Part shown: positions 50,904 to 62,984 of the stretch, piece after piece
How positions within the stretch are numbered: the first letter of the stretch is position 1
How the letters are laid out: the number at the start of each line of letters is the position of its first letter
Source: Branchinecta lynchi
Taxonomy: Eukaryota; Arthropoda; Branchiopoda; Anostraca; Branchinectidae
Assembly (NCBI GenBank): GCA_023053575.1
Contig: JAKZAP010000020.1
Coordinates: 17,107,998-17,171,997, forward strand
Reading direction: 5' to 3'
DNA length: 64,000 bases
Notes under the pieces: generated by a model
The model's input: only the letters and a program-made list of their open reading frames with translations
Databases searched by the model: none
Told to the model about the DNA's origin: nothing
Program-made: the position numbers and the translations under genes

Positions 50904-52016
50904 GACCAAACGTTTCGATGGGATCCCAAAAAAATAATATTTGATCCAGACAATCGGGTTTTGTAAGGGTCCAGTCTTCGCGAGACTCCTTGAGAACGTT
51001 ACTAATCCAAATTAGAAACAGATTAAGGCAAATGGTAATCATCCGAAAAGACCAAGTTCAAAGATGGATTCAGCATGTGTGTTTACCCCTATAGCCTGCG
51101 TCATATCTACGACGAAAGTTCCTGCTTTACTTCTGACAAATGTCCGGTTTCAGCCGGATTCCAGGCGAACTACTTGTCTTGCAAAAAAATGAAGTTCAAA
51201 AACGGATTCAGCGTATCTCCTTACCCATATGTCCAACCTGTAATCAATTTCAGTTAAGACTTCAACTTTAGCAGATTTTCCGATTTCAGCCGGATTTGTG
51301 GCGAACTATGTGTCAGGTAGAAAATGATTATCATGCACGAATTCAGCATGTCTTGTAACCCGTAAATCGAACACCTAATGAAATTCATATAAAAATTTAC
51401 CTTTAAAGTTTTTCCGGTTTTGGCCGGATTCGGGGCGATCTCATATTCGAATTCAGCTTGTTCTCCTATCCGTAAATCGAACCTATAATCAACTTCAGAC
51501 GAAAATTTTATTTTTTACCGAATTTCCGGTTTCAGCCGGATTCTGGGTGATCTACTTGTCCGGCGAGAAAATCATTTACATATTCGGATTCAGCATGTCC
51601 CCTTACCTCTAAATCGGACATCTAATCAACTTCAGATAAAGCTTTTACTTTTAACAAACTTTTCGGTTTTGGCCGGATTCCGGGTGAACTACTTGTCCCG
51701 CAAGAAAATGGTTTTCATATTCTTGTTCAGCATGTCGTCTTACCCCTTAATCGACTATTAGCTTCTCATTAGCTCATTAGCTTATACAAAATATTATTTC
51801 GCCACTTAATTTGAAACCCCTCCCCCTCCCCCAAATATAAAGCTATCGAGCCCATCTACGAAGTCGACCTTTCTCTTGACTCGAAGAATCCTCACACCAA
51901 GTTTCATCAAAACTTGTCATTCCCTTCCAGAGTTATCGTGCTGACAGACGGACGGACAGACGGACAACCTTTGCGATGTCATATCTCTCCACTTACGTTT
52001 TGGGATCCCAAAAACG
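50904..52016 (+). mobile_element. Family A copy 9
   Basis: AACAAGACCAAACGTTTCGA to CGTTTTGGGATCCCAAAA, with about six internal repeats. It ends in the CGGACGGACAGACGGACAAC segment typical of the 3' part. Confidence 0.85.
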
Positions 52017-52074
52017 GCGAGAGGTTGCTTACTCTCTGTGCACCACTGTACAGCCACCCTGGGCACCGACTGGG

Positions 52075-52258
52075 GCCAAGGCCGTATCCAGGGGGGGGTA
52101 GGGGGTTGACCTCCCACCCCCGAAACATACAAAAATAACGATTTGTATAGGCTTTTCCCTCTGATCTATGTGTTTTTGTGCTTTTTTGTCCGACCAGCAG
52201 GCAACCCCCCCCCCCCCCCCCCCCCCCCCCCCGAAATAAATTCCTGGATACGGGCCTG
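52075..52258. mobile_element. Family D miniature element
   Basis: AGGCCGTATCCAGGGGGGG at the left and CCTGGATACGGGCCTG at the right; a C30 run lies just inside the right end. The internal TAGGCTTTTCCCTCTGATCT matches the other copies. Confidence 0.8.
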
Positions 52259-52394
52259 ATCGTGACCACCGGTTTGCACCTTGGGCACTTTTTAGTTCAG
52301 TTCAGTTCATTTGTAACAAAAGACAAGTTTTTACAGTTTTTTTTAGCTATCTTTACCCTTTTTTTAGCCGCTCAATCGGAAACTTAGAACATCT

Positions 52395-52497
52395 TTTTCC
52401 AGCTTGCGCGGCTTAAGCCTGAAGAGGACCCTTGCCGAGAAAGGCCGAAACGTAATTCGAATAATATTCAGCTGACGTATCCGTTTTGAACTGTAGA
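52395..52497. mobile_element. Family E fragment
   Basis: CGGCTTAAGCCTGAAGAGGA, CCCTTGCCGAGAAAGGCCGA and GTATCCGTTTTGAACTGT match the right arm of the family in order. Confidence 0.65.
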
Positions 52498-52962
52498 CAA
52501 GCTCGTATCATTAAAAGACCATACAAATAAATATACAGTATAAGACAAACTCACTGCAGATCCACTACTCCAGTTCCACGGCTTGCCGCGCATTGCAGAA
52601 TGTAAAATTAACAATAAAACAAAAAACAGTCAAGAGAACGTGCATGGTAAATGACATCAAGAATAGCCTGAGACGAGTACAAGAAACAACACATCTGTAA
52701 ATGAACAATAAAATATAGTAAATTTCATGAAAAATTTAAAAATATAGTTTATTGTATTAATGGAAACGTTCCTATGAAAAAGTTTAGAAGTTCATGCCGG
52801 ATCGAATTTAAGGATTTATTATCGACATAAGCTGTATAGAATTTTCTCCTTCCGCTCAATACCGTATTTTCTTGTGAAAATGTCGATTACTTACTGTACA
52901 GCCATAATTGGAGTGAGCAACAACTCGAGAAACGTACCTTGCAATCAGTCTCTGCTGTACTG

Positions 52963-53346
52963 TCAGAAGTTTCATAACAGTTAACAATTATCCGCTGTAA
53001 ACATTGTTTGAATAAATGTTTCAAAGTCAGCTTGGGCTCAAAGAATATTTAGTTAACACAAGGATGCGCATTTTCAATAGACAACACTTGGGATGTAATC
53101 TGTTGTGATTTTGAAAACGTTATGCAGAAAAAGCATTGCCAGGAAGAGCCGAAAAACCGCAGAAAAAGCATCTGTTGACTTTTCCAATATAACAAAGAAA
53201 AAAGTCAGCAGATGCTTTTTCGGCGATGTTTCGGGCTCTTCCTGGCAATGCTATTATGCATAACATTTAACACATTACATCCCAAGTGTTCTCTGTTGAT
53301 ACTGTGCATCCTAGTACTATCTGTTGTAAAACTTCTGACAGTGTGG
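52963..53346. mobile_element. Foldback family J, copy 2
   Basis: Left arm: CTGTCAGAAGTTTCATAACA, AACACTTGGGATGTAATCTG and GCATTGCCAGGAAGAGCC. The right arm repeats these inverted, through TTACATCCCAAGTGTTCTCT and AACTTCTGACAGTG. AAAAGCATCTGTTGACTTTT closes the fold. A family E end (GTCAGCTTGGGCTCAAAGAA) interrupts the left arm. Confidence 0.8.
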
Positions 53347-53814
53347 CTTATCTGCTTTACAGCACCAGCCATGAAATAACAATTTCATCCAAAACCGTCA
53401 GACTGACTATATCGAGCTTGCTGTTTTGTAGAAAGTAGGAAGTTTTTCGTTGGCAGCCCGTTGCATGCATTAGCAACGTTAAGAAGGAACACTAGTCAAG
53501 CGTGATTGATGGCATATAACTAAAAATCACCATTATCATTCATAGAATACCTGCGTAAAGTATAATTTGATGCAGTGGGCATGCGACTCCCTATACACAT
53601 TATACCTTTATTTCAAGTAGTCTAAGCATTGTTGTGAAGTAACAATCAACGAGTGCAGGTTCGTTTCTTCTAGCTATTTGCTAAGAGCTCCGAAACAGGT
53701 GGAAACCAAGGTTGCGTTACCCAAACTTACCAATTGTTAACAATCGTTAACTTTACTTCGGGGCGGAGCTAACTGCAGCTATAACGATCGTTAACTTTTC
53801 CCAGTTAACTATTT

Positions 53815-54040
53815 TGTAACCAGGGTTGATCACCAAAAGTAACTTCGTACACCCTGAAAAGTAACCCAAAAGTATCTCAAAGTAACCCAATGTAACCTAA
53901 TGTAATCCAATGTAACCCAATGCAATGTAACCCAAAGTAACCCAATGTAACCAAAAGTAACCCAAAGTAACCCTGAGTAACCCAAAGTATCCTGAAATAA
54001 CTCGTACACCAGTTTTTGGTGACCAACCCTGGTTTTGTAA
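53815..54040. repeat. GTAACCC decamer array inside an inverted repeat
   Basis: About 13 units of (A/G)TAACCCAA-type decamers, with AAAGTAACCC and AATGTAACCC variants, lie at 53860-54000. They are bracketed by AACCAGGGTTGATCACCAAAA and the inverted TTTTTGGTGACCAACCCTGG. GTTAACGATCGTTAAC-type palindromes flank both sides. Confidence 0.75.
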
Positions 54041-54195
54041 CGATGCTCACCGACCATCGTTACAAAATAGTTAACAATCGTTAAGCTCTGAAACGGAAAT
54101 TGTAGGTGGGCGGAGCTTACATTTCGAAATTAGAAACGTGGAACGCAAAAAGTTAATAACTATTAACAATTTGTTGTACGCATACCCTAGCCTCA

Positions 54196-54345
54196 GGGCC
54201 GTATCCAGGGGGGGGGCAACCCCCCCCCCGTAACATACAAAAATAATCATTTTTATAGGTTTTTCAATCTGATCTATGTCTTTTTTGTACTTTTTTCTCT
54301 GACCCGCAGGCAACCCCCCCCCCCACCCAGGAAATAAATTGGCCT
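54196..54345. mobile_element. Family D miniature element
   Basis: GGGCCGTATCCAGGGGGGG at the left with C9 inside, TAGGTTTTTCAATCTGATCT, and CAGGCAACCCCCC near the right. The right terminal repeat is mostly lost. Confidence 0.7.
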
Positions 54346-54428
54346 GCTTAGCCTATTATCGAAGGTCCATGACTTTTCCGTGACGTCATGAAAGAAATAG
54401 TGAATTGTATTAAATTAATGTTTTATAT

Positions 54429-54960
54429 TTGTATCTATTAGAGCCGAGGGCATTCACAGATTCATTGTGGTTGTACGCGAAGGCCAAAGAGACATGGGGG
54501 GAGGAAATTTATTTTAAGGCGGGGATTCCAGCAGATCATTTGAGGTTGTTAATGAGTTTACGAGGTGATTGTCTACCTTTAGGAATGCGTAGAAGATATT
54601 TGGGTAAGGTAAGAGTGTTGTCTGGTCCTTACTTTTGCCCAATGTGTGGACATTTGGACGAAAATATTTTTCACGTAATGTGCGTAAGTCCTGAGTTTTC
54701 AGATCTTCGTGGGGAAATTTTTGGTGTTAATATTTGGGGGGAGGATTGGTTGGTAAAAGTAATGGGAAGTAAAATATTTGGTGATATGGAAAATTTGGGA
54801 AGATTCCTTTCGGTCTCGATGAACCACAGAGAAAGATTCCTGTAAAGGAATATGTAAAATAGTTAGCATTTATTTGGTTTGTGTTTTTTATTTTTGTTTG
54901 TGTTTATTTTTTCCCATGGCCTCTGTGCTTTTAGTGGAATAAATCTTATAAACCATTCTA
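54429..54960 (+). pseudogene. 5'-truncated non-LTR retrotransposon, ORF2 C-terminus plus 3' UTR
   Basis: The frame to the stop at 54845 reads PRAFTDSLWLYAKAKETWG, HLRLLMSLRGDCLPLGMRR and then CPMCGHLDENIFHVMC, a CCHC-type motif that follows the reverse transcriptase domain in many LINEs. About 130 codons are open. The 3' UTR is T-rich and ends near GGAATAAATCTTATAAACC. The first codon is arbitrary because the 5' part is missing. Confidence 0.7.
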
Positions 54961-55965
54961 GGGACGATCGATCCCCTTAGTAAATGGAAAATATAGACTT
55001 CTGGTGTGGCGTCACGAGCCAAAGTTAATCGGCTAAAGTTTAATCAACAGCTGACTTATCAAGTTCTTTAGTCCCGTCAAACGTCAATAAGTAAGTAAGT
55101 AAGTAGGCTAAGTAAGTTATTTATTTATGACCCGCCATTTCGGAAAGGCGGAGTAAATGAAGAAAGTAAACAAAACACAGAAAAAGACACTTAATTTTTA
55201 ATCTTCAGTCAGGAAACAGTGGACGACGTCGTGTGCTGGTTGGCCCTGTCGTCCATGATTTTTGAAAGCGATGATACAATGTTGCCTCTGTAGAAATATG
55301 GTAATGATTTCAACTAGATTTAAGTTGCCTGGCAACTTCCACCCACAAAGTGTTGTAGATCAACACTTCGGCCTAGTTTCTTCGCTACCGCTTTAATAGT
55401 GGACTTGCCTTAAAAAAATTCTGATGACAGATTTCTTTATCTCCTGATAGAGAGCTATCCCTTCAGTAATGAAATCGGAATCGGAAAATCGAATTTAAGG
55501 ATAAATTGACTTTCCAGCTAGCTGAAATTTTTCCTTTTCCAGTCGTTAGCTTCGTGACGGATGAGGACTTATTTTATGATAATCTTTATTTTATTGATTA
55601 TACAAAAACGGTAAGCTACAAGGTTATAGAACGTAGTTGGTACCATAAAATATTCTTAACTTAGCAGAATCATACCACTACAGAAACACTAATTGCGAAA
55701 CTACGTCGTTGTGTTACATTATTTGTGATAGTTGCGCAAACATGTGATTCTTGGTGACAGTGATAGACATTGAAACGAATTCTCTTACCCTCATGTGACG
55801 GAAATAAATAAAAGATATACCATCTTCTTGGACTGAGAAATCGTCGGACTAGGAAAAAACGGATAAAAGCAAAGTGTTGCTCACACAGTGATTAAGTGCA
55901 AAGACACTTGACCTCTGCATAAGTGTGGTCTGTTGTTGTTCCAGTCCATACTCTAATTTTTCTAG
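54961..55965. other. No recognised gene; LINE-tail-like segment
   Basis: AAGTAAGTAAGTAGGCTAAG and then TTATTTATGACCCGCC at 55085-55140 resemble a minus-strand retrotransposon 3' end like that at 42999. The rest shows nothing recognisable. Confidence 0.4.
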
Positions 55966-56185
55966 ACCCAAAACAAAGGCTTAATACGATTTTGAGTGTG
56001 TGTGGAGGGGGGGGGGGGGGAGGGGGTTATTATTTTTTTTTAGATTACTATTGAAAAACGTTCTCCGAATACACCAAGTATTTAGTTTCGGAGAACGGTT
56101 GTCAATAGTAATCTGAAAAAAATAATAACCCCCTCCTCACCCCCTCCACACACACTCAAAATCGTATTAAGCCTTTGTTTTGGGT
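55966..56185. repeat. 220-bp near-perfect hairpin (foldback)
   Basis: ACCCAAAACAAAGGCTTAAT and ACGATTTTGAGTGTGTGTGG on the left are repeated inverted on the right with almost no mismatch outside the G tract. Arms are about 95-100 bases around a loop near 56070-56085 (ACCAAGTATTTAG). Confidence 0.9.
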
Positions 56186-59100
56186 AATACTTAGTGTATT
56201 TTCATTTTGTCCGGACACAAGTTGTGTTCTTTTTGCAAGCGAGGTTTGTAATTTTCATGCTGTTTTGTTTTATCATTTTCTTTTTAGGGGGCGACCACTT
56301 TTCACTTCGCCTAATGGTATATATGAATGTAGTCGAAATTTGGAACTAGGCCTCCTGCGTCATTTTCTTTTTGTATCAAATAATTAATTTTTACCCAAAT
56401 CCTGTTTTTACTAATAACCTTGTTTTGTAACTAATTTCTTTTCTATCCAGAAGCGTGGGCTATTGGAAAAAATTACAGCAGAAATAAGGCGGATAGGATA
56501 GAAATTATACAAACACGCGTTTTAGCTGAGATCAAAGTGATTACGTTGAAACTGCTATTATACGGAACAGATACTATTATCTTGTAATCGTACATACTAC
56601 TTTGTATGACAACAGTTTAACTGGTTGGTTGGTGACTTGAGCTTTCGGTCAACACGGCTGGCCATATGCGCTGGTAATGAATTTGACTTGGTTTAGTTCC
56701 GGCAATTTTTATGATCCGTTTTTCGTAAGAAATAATAATTCCTGCCATTATAGCTGTTGCATAAAAGATGAACGTTCTATGCACCTCAGGAAAGTCCGGC
56801 ATGCATTTAAATTATGTCCTTAGCCGTCATGCCGTCTGGTAAGCTTCAGCTCCCATAATCAGTTGGTCTTATCAAAGGGTTAGACCGGGCGGAGTGTTCA
56901 TAGACATTCCCAGACTTGAAAAAGAGTGAACCACAGGTTTTCACAAAGTGTCCGTCCGGAGCTTCTCCGAAAAAACGAGACTTCTTAATGAAAATTTAAA
57001 TGTGTTGAGGAAGTATATCTATTCCGGAGCAAAGAGCATTTGTAATGAAAATTAATGTGTTGAGGTAGATCTACAGTTCTCTAGGCAGATTTGGTCTGTC
57101 TGTCATTGTTTTTAGTTCCACTTGCCTGCAGTTCATTAATTTTGTTACTTCCTCGACAGATATTCGAAGTTGTTGCAGGCAAAACCACGCCTACGCCTTT
57201 TCTGGCTTCTTTATCAACTGTCTTACATTCCACCTTTCCTGTTTGGTCGGTAGTGAACAAGTTGATTATTATTCTTACTGATGGCTGACCTACTAGCTAA
57301 TAGCTTTTTTTATTCCACCTTTCCTTTTTGGTTGGTAGGTAAATAAGCTGATAATTATTCTATCTGATTATACTAACTAACCTACTAGCTAATTGTGTTG
57401 GCCTTGTTGCTTCTGATCTTGAATAAGTAAGTTAACACTACATTAAAGGTAAGTTGTGTACGAGGTTGTGTATATATTAATTGATGTTAAAAATGAAATG
57501 CAAAGCCAAGAGAAGAAGAACAAAAAAACTGATAGTCAAACAATGCGAAGAGTTTACAGTAAGCCCCGGACAAAAAACTACTTGTCGAACTGTAAAAATG
57601 ATAAAGATGTAAAAAGATTAGCGAACTGGAAAATATATCGTAAATACTAATGTAATCTTCTGATTTCTGGATTGACCAAATATGATTTCAGAAGACTCCT
57701 TTATTTGTCCATACGTTGGTCGTTGGCTCCTTTTAATGCAGTCGGCTGGTCACTCTCATCCCTAAGTGTAAAAAAGGTCTGTGGGTTAGCAGGTAACTCT
57801 TTGGCCACAAATTTATTACGTCGTAAAACTGAAGGCTTGGCATTAAAGCTCTCAGCCAAACCGGTTCTTCAAACAGAGCCTAAGATGAGACTCTTCAATT
57901 ATCGTATATCATTTTGATTGTATCTTGAAACGCTGTCAGCCACTTGAATGGGCCAGACGCGGTTCCTCTCCCGCTGAGTCTTACTCGGATAGATAAAAGC
58001 AGTTTTTTCGGAGGATAGATGTTTAGATCATATTTGAAGAGGTTCACTGAATTTAATGATGGAAAACGCAGTAGGGTGGGTGGGGGTAGAGTGTTCCACC
58101 CCAGGATGTTTATACGCTCTTTGGAACAGACTGGGTTTAACCCTTTCCATGTAGTAAATTTAGACTTTTATGTTTCACGGTTGAGTACCGCCACTTAAAA
58201 TTAGTAGGAATCCTCTGTGGCCGCTCAGGGGTTCAGACTTTCAGGTCACAAAATAATTACTGTATTTAGCCAAAATCTTTAACATGCCAGCAAATTCAAA
58301 AGTATCTTTGCTTTACCAGGACTTACGCTTATTTGTAAGTTTGTTTAATTTAGCCATTTCATTTCCGCCAGAGTTCATGAGTAAGTTTAGGAAATGTAAG
58401 TCCATAAATATGTATCAAAGTATGCACGTATATCCTTTATAACCCGTTACATTCAAACTGGACAAGAACGGAGTAAATGAAAGAAAAAATAAAGAATAAT
58501 AGAGAGAAAAGCGATGGATGTCAAAATATATACTATACTACAGATGAAGAAAAATACAAAGGGCGAGCTATAGACTGGAAACTATAGTTCTGCTCATATG
58601 TCTGCTCGTAAGCGACACTACTCGAAGTTCCATAAATACGACACCATAATACAAGACTGAAATCATTACGGTGGAGTGAGGCAAAAATTGTATGGAAATT
58701 TTCATGTTACTCGGATCCTTCAGTTATTATTTCTCGGTCACTACATAAAATGTATGACCTAACTAGAGATACCACACGATATGTGAGCCGATTGACATTC
58801 AACTGGAAAACCGTATTTATTCCATACCATGCTCACATATACTATAGTATGTTTCAGTACTTGGAATAAATTTCAAAATGGAATTTAAATAATTGCGGCT
58901 GCTGACAGGGAACGCTACAAAATTTAAATCGTGAAGATACATCTGCCTAAAACCTTTTTAGCCATTTTGAGAACCAATGTGTATAACACTAGTCCCCTTG
59001 CCTGACCCGACCCCTAAAACTTTTTCCCAGCCTCTTTTCTAAGGATTTCATCTTCCCTTATTTTGCATATTTCGATTTTGCATACTCACAATACCCCCCA

Positions 59101-60350
59101 AAATATGCATACCGAGTTTCAAGTCATTGTGGGCTGGGGGAGAGAATGACACCCCAACCCTTTGATACCCCTTCAGGGGTATTTGCATATAAGCCTCTTT
59201 CTCGCTGTGGGAAAAGAAGCTTGAATATGCACAAGTAATTTTTTCTAGTAATATTTTTCTTGGGAGATTTGCATGCGGGCCTGGGAGAGTTTAGACTCCC
59301 CTGTGAGATAACGATGCTAAGGAAAGGGGTCAGGACCTCAAGTTTTTTGCTGATTAAGGGCTGAGTGAATATGCAAAGCGCATCCAGCTCGGCTCAACGG
59401 AGTAGCATTATTAGAACTAACCGTCAGTCATTAAATTAGTGTGTTGGGGACGAAAGGATAGTTTTAAGTTGTGGCAGTGAATATTTGGACATCATGGTCG
59501 TTTTATTGGCTTCGTTTCAAAAGAGTTCTTCTCCCTGAGGCTTTGTTTGCGAGTGTACAAGGCAGGAGTTTCACTGCAAAGTCGTGCATACAATACATTA
59601 AGTCGCAGATAGTACATACATTAAAAATTAAGAGGGTATAATTTGCTCAAGTATAAAAATACAAATTCGACTCTTTTTCGGATAACAAATTACAAACAAA
59701 AGTGTTAAATTGACTCATGAGAATATGCAGGCAAATCTGTTCCTGCTCTTTTCAGCCTCACTCGGCCTCCTTGGTTTTCGTTAGAAATACGGACAAATTG
59801 TGCGTAACTTATATTTCTGACCTATGAGCTCCTTGGTAGTAATTAGAGAGAGCCAGGCCCGGCTCGATAATAGCCGAATAAGGCGAATGTAAGAATCAGC
59901 GTAGTTTCGTTGGGATGGATCGATATATCTCTGAGATGACAATGGAGTGGAACGAGTAAGGACGAAGCGAAGCAGTAATATGGGTAAGACAGGTCCTTTA
60001 AAGGTTCAGTGAATAACTCGGAAATACGAATATCTAATTTCGAATCACTTATTTACGAAACCAGGCGTGAAATTACTTCATTGCTCCAATATTCCCGAAT
60101 AGGCGATTTTCAATATGTGTGAAAGATCTTTCACTCTTGCGGTAGCTCTATGTTACGAGGAATATTTAGCAAGTACAAAAACAGTTGCCTCATAAAATGT
60201 TGTGGCCGATCAACGCCATCCAGTAGCCGAGGTCACTGGAACCTTCTGAACTTATTCTGCAGCCACGGAAATTGCGCCGCAGCGTCCTTTGATTTCCTAT
60301 GTTACTGAATGAAAACCACGTAAATAATTTCCACGTTATCGGTGAAGTTC
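56186..60350. other. No recognised gene
   Basis: About 4 kb of mostly unique-looking sequence. A short tandem duplication (TTCCACCTTTCC...CTACTAGCTAAT, about 57222-57397) is present. A LINE-tail-like stretch CGGAGTAAATGAAAGAAAAA lies near 58470. Frames up to 81 residues have no family resemblance. Confidence 0.45.
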
Positions 60351-60649
60351 ACATTGCGCGGTCTAACTATGATCAGACGACTCACTTAAAATCTGGACTA
60401 GAACTGGTGACTTTGGGGGAAGGGGAACCGGAACTCTTGGAAAACGCTTAGAGTGGAGGGATCGAGACGCAACTTGGTGGGAAGAATACTAGATACCTCA
60501 TTGACATACCATGAACGGATTAGGGCACTGTGGGGGTAGTCGGGGGGGGGGGGTCTGAATTCTGGTGATCCCGCGAGTTCGGTACTATTTGGTCTCGGCT
60601 TCTAGGACGATGAATCTAGCGTATCAGGGACTCGAACAAACTGACTTAA

Positions 60650-61013
60650 AGGACACCTTGCACTATTCACTCTCCAACTTACAGTATTTTAAAATATTTG
60701 AATACTTGAAGTCAAGGCTGTACTTTCTACAAATAATCAATGGTTTTGGCTGTTTTAAGCCTTTTCCAAGACCCGTTGACTTACAGCGAAAACAGGGAAA
60801 CAATCTACAGAACCGTTTTTCGGGAAAAATCCGTCGCAGACAGCCGTTGACAGCGTGAAACACATCGAAGGTATCAAAATACGGCAGGTGAGAAAATCTG
60901 GTTTTGTTAGAGAGGGGTTAGAATGTACCGTACGAAATTGGGGTCTCCGGGTTTAGAAATATATGGAGTGATTATGGAAGTAGTTGCGTTAGTATTATAG
61001 GTAATACAGTCCT
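60650..61013. mobile_element. TTAA-flanked miniature element, copy 2, inside family B
   Basis: AGGACACC...CAGTCCT flanked by TTAA at 60646-60649 and 61014-61017. The family B sequence CTGACTTAAGAA is restored across the insertion. It is the inverted counterpart of 38023-38380. Confidence 0.85.
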
Positions 61014-61413
61014 TTAAGAATAGTCGTTTGCATGCTCTGACAATCGTGTGGGAGTGGAGGGATAGGGAATCCGGAATCTTGTGGCATTCATAAGTTTTGA
61101 ACGGGCGATCGGGTCTGAATGGAACTTGGCAAGTGGAAAGAGGTGTCGTCTCAGATATTCCGTGTCAAGTCCGGAAGGATCCAATACTTGTGGGGGGAGT
61201 TGAAGTAGGGCACCAGAATTTCCGTGAAACGCTTAGCTTCAAGGGATCGGGATAGAATTGGTAGGAAGAGCAAGCACAAGCCGTACATACGCTCTGGACA
61301 GAACCAGATCATACAGTTGGAGGGGGTTTCCCACAATTCCGGTGATCGCGAGTTAGGATACTGCCAGATGTGCTAAGGACGATGAAACTTGGCGGCATAT
61401 TAGTGACTCGACC

Positions 61414-62240
61414 AGTTCAGTTCAGTTCAGTTTATTTTTCACGACCAAAATACATTTAACTATGATGCCAGTACCCGCCCCAAGAAAGATACAAAAAAGC
61501 ACTTGCAATTGGACAGGTACATACAACTCATTTCCTAACTAATAATTAACTAGAAACAAAACATAACAGAAATGATCACTAAAATAAGAAATAATAACCA
61601 ATCTCTCACCAACCCATTTAAAAATAATAATGAGAAAAAAGAAAATAATAAGAAAAATAGGAAAAATGGGAAGAAAAAAAAGAGAAAAAAACTATGATCC
61701 TTGGCCTAACAAGTACTTTTTCAATTTATTTTTAAATAGCCCCAGGTGCTCAGCCGCCCGAATGCTCTCCGGAACAGAGTTGCACACGTTAGGCCCTGAA
61801 AATCTAGTAGGGAAGCCGGCCCTGGTTCCACTTCTATGCGGGACGACGAAGTCACTAGCATGACGCGTTTCATAATCATGCAAAGATCTATTGTCACTCA
61901 AATAATCACGAAAAACCTCTGGACTTACATCATTCCAACATTGATAAGCAAAAACTCCGACTTGGTACTCCCGTAACTGTCCTACATTCAACACTTGCAA
62001 TTTTTTTAAGCAAGCTGCAGTGTTGTGTACACCTTCAACATATCGACCAATAAGACGCATCGCTTTATTTTGAAGAATCTGAACACGTTTAAAATTCACA
62101 AAAAAATTGCTTGCCCTTAACATGCAACCATACAAAATATATGGGTGAATCAAAGCGTGGTATAAAAGCAATAAAACTCTCGGAGGTAAAAAATTCTTGA
62201 AACGTCAAATTGCACCCAGGCCACGGGCAACCAATGAGAC
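61414..62240 (-). pseudogene. 5'-truncated CR1/L2-like LINE inside family B
   Basis: The minus-strand frame 62171-61692 (159 codons) reads LLYHALIHPYILYGCMLRAS, LQNKAMRLIGRYVEG, LQVLNVGQLREYQVGVFAYQ and LFKNKLKKYLLGQ, the standard C-terminal part of CR1/L2-type reverse transcriptases. A T-rich 3' UTR follows and the element ends in (CTGAA)n, seen as CAGTTCAGTTCAGTTCAG at 61415-61432. Family B resumes on both sides. Confidence 0.8.
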
Positions 62241-62545
62241 ACAATGCCCTAGGAAAACTTCCGTTCCTGGATCCGACCATTTCTGGGGAGTTAAGGGAGG
62301 GGAATCGGAAATTACTCACTTCTCTAGGTTGCGAACGGGTGTTCCGATTCAAGCGAAAGTTCTTGGGTGATAAGAATTAATGACCTAGATATGCAAAACA
62401 TTTCTCCGAACCACATCCAGCAACGGTTGGAGGAGTTGGAGGGGGTGCGGATTTCCAGAAACTTTTGGCTTGCACAAACGAATTGGCCGAATGGGATGCA
62501 AGTTGGACAGTACCGACTTTATGTAGCCTAGTGTGTTGTTTGGTG

Positions 62546-62984
62546 TCGTTGTTCCTGTAAAATTTGAAAAGTGTCGCATTCACCTTTTGGGGTAAATATA
62601 AATATTTATATAACGCTTTTTATATAACTCTAGATTTTATATTTATATGACTATATATATATGAAAAATGCCGCTTTCACCTTTTAGGAAAATAAAACCA
62701 TATAACTCCTCACACGAAAGGACGAAACTAAACTATTAAAAGGAGCGAAGCTGTTTTGCATTTCGCTGTTGTGATTTATCTAGTTTGTTAAGCCAAAAGG
62801 CCATATTGGGACCATACAACGAAACGGACATGTAAAGCAACACAAAATAAACGGTTACACCTTTCCCAGTCTGAACTAATATGTAAAATGTATGTGGTTT
62901 TTGTAAATATTTCGTCCCTCAGCGACAAGGCTTGGGTTCGTGGATTTCAGAATACCGGAAAGCTAAACTGGACCACTCCCAGCC
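62546..62984. other. No recognised gene
   Basis: AT-rich tract with TATATAACTC and TATATATATATGAAAAATGC segments. CGCATTCACCTTTT/CGCTTTCACCTTTTAGG occurs twice. No coding sequence. Confidence 0.4.

Larger units (their letters stand above)
60350..62545 (+). mobile_element. Family B copy 5, interrupted twice
   Basis: Internal family B repeats (GAGTGGAGGGATCGAGACGC, GGTGATCCCGCGAGTTCGG, GATGAAACTTGGCGGCATAT, GCACAAACGAATTGG) run in order matching 39000-40265. They are broken by a TTAA element at 60650-61013 and a LINE at about 61414-62240. The 5' and 3' hairpins are absent. Confidence 0.8.
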
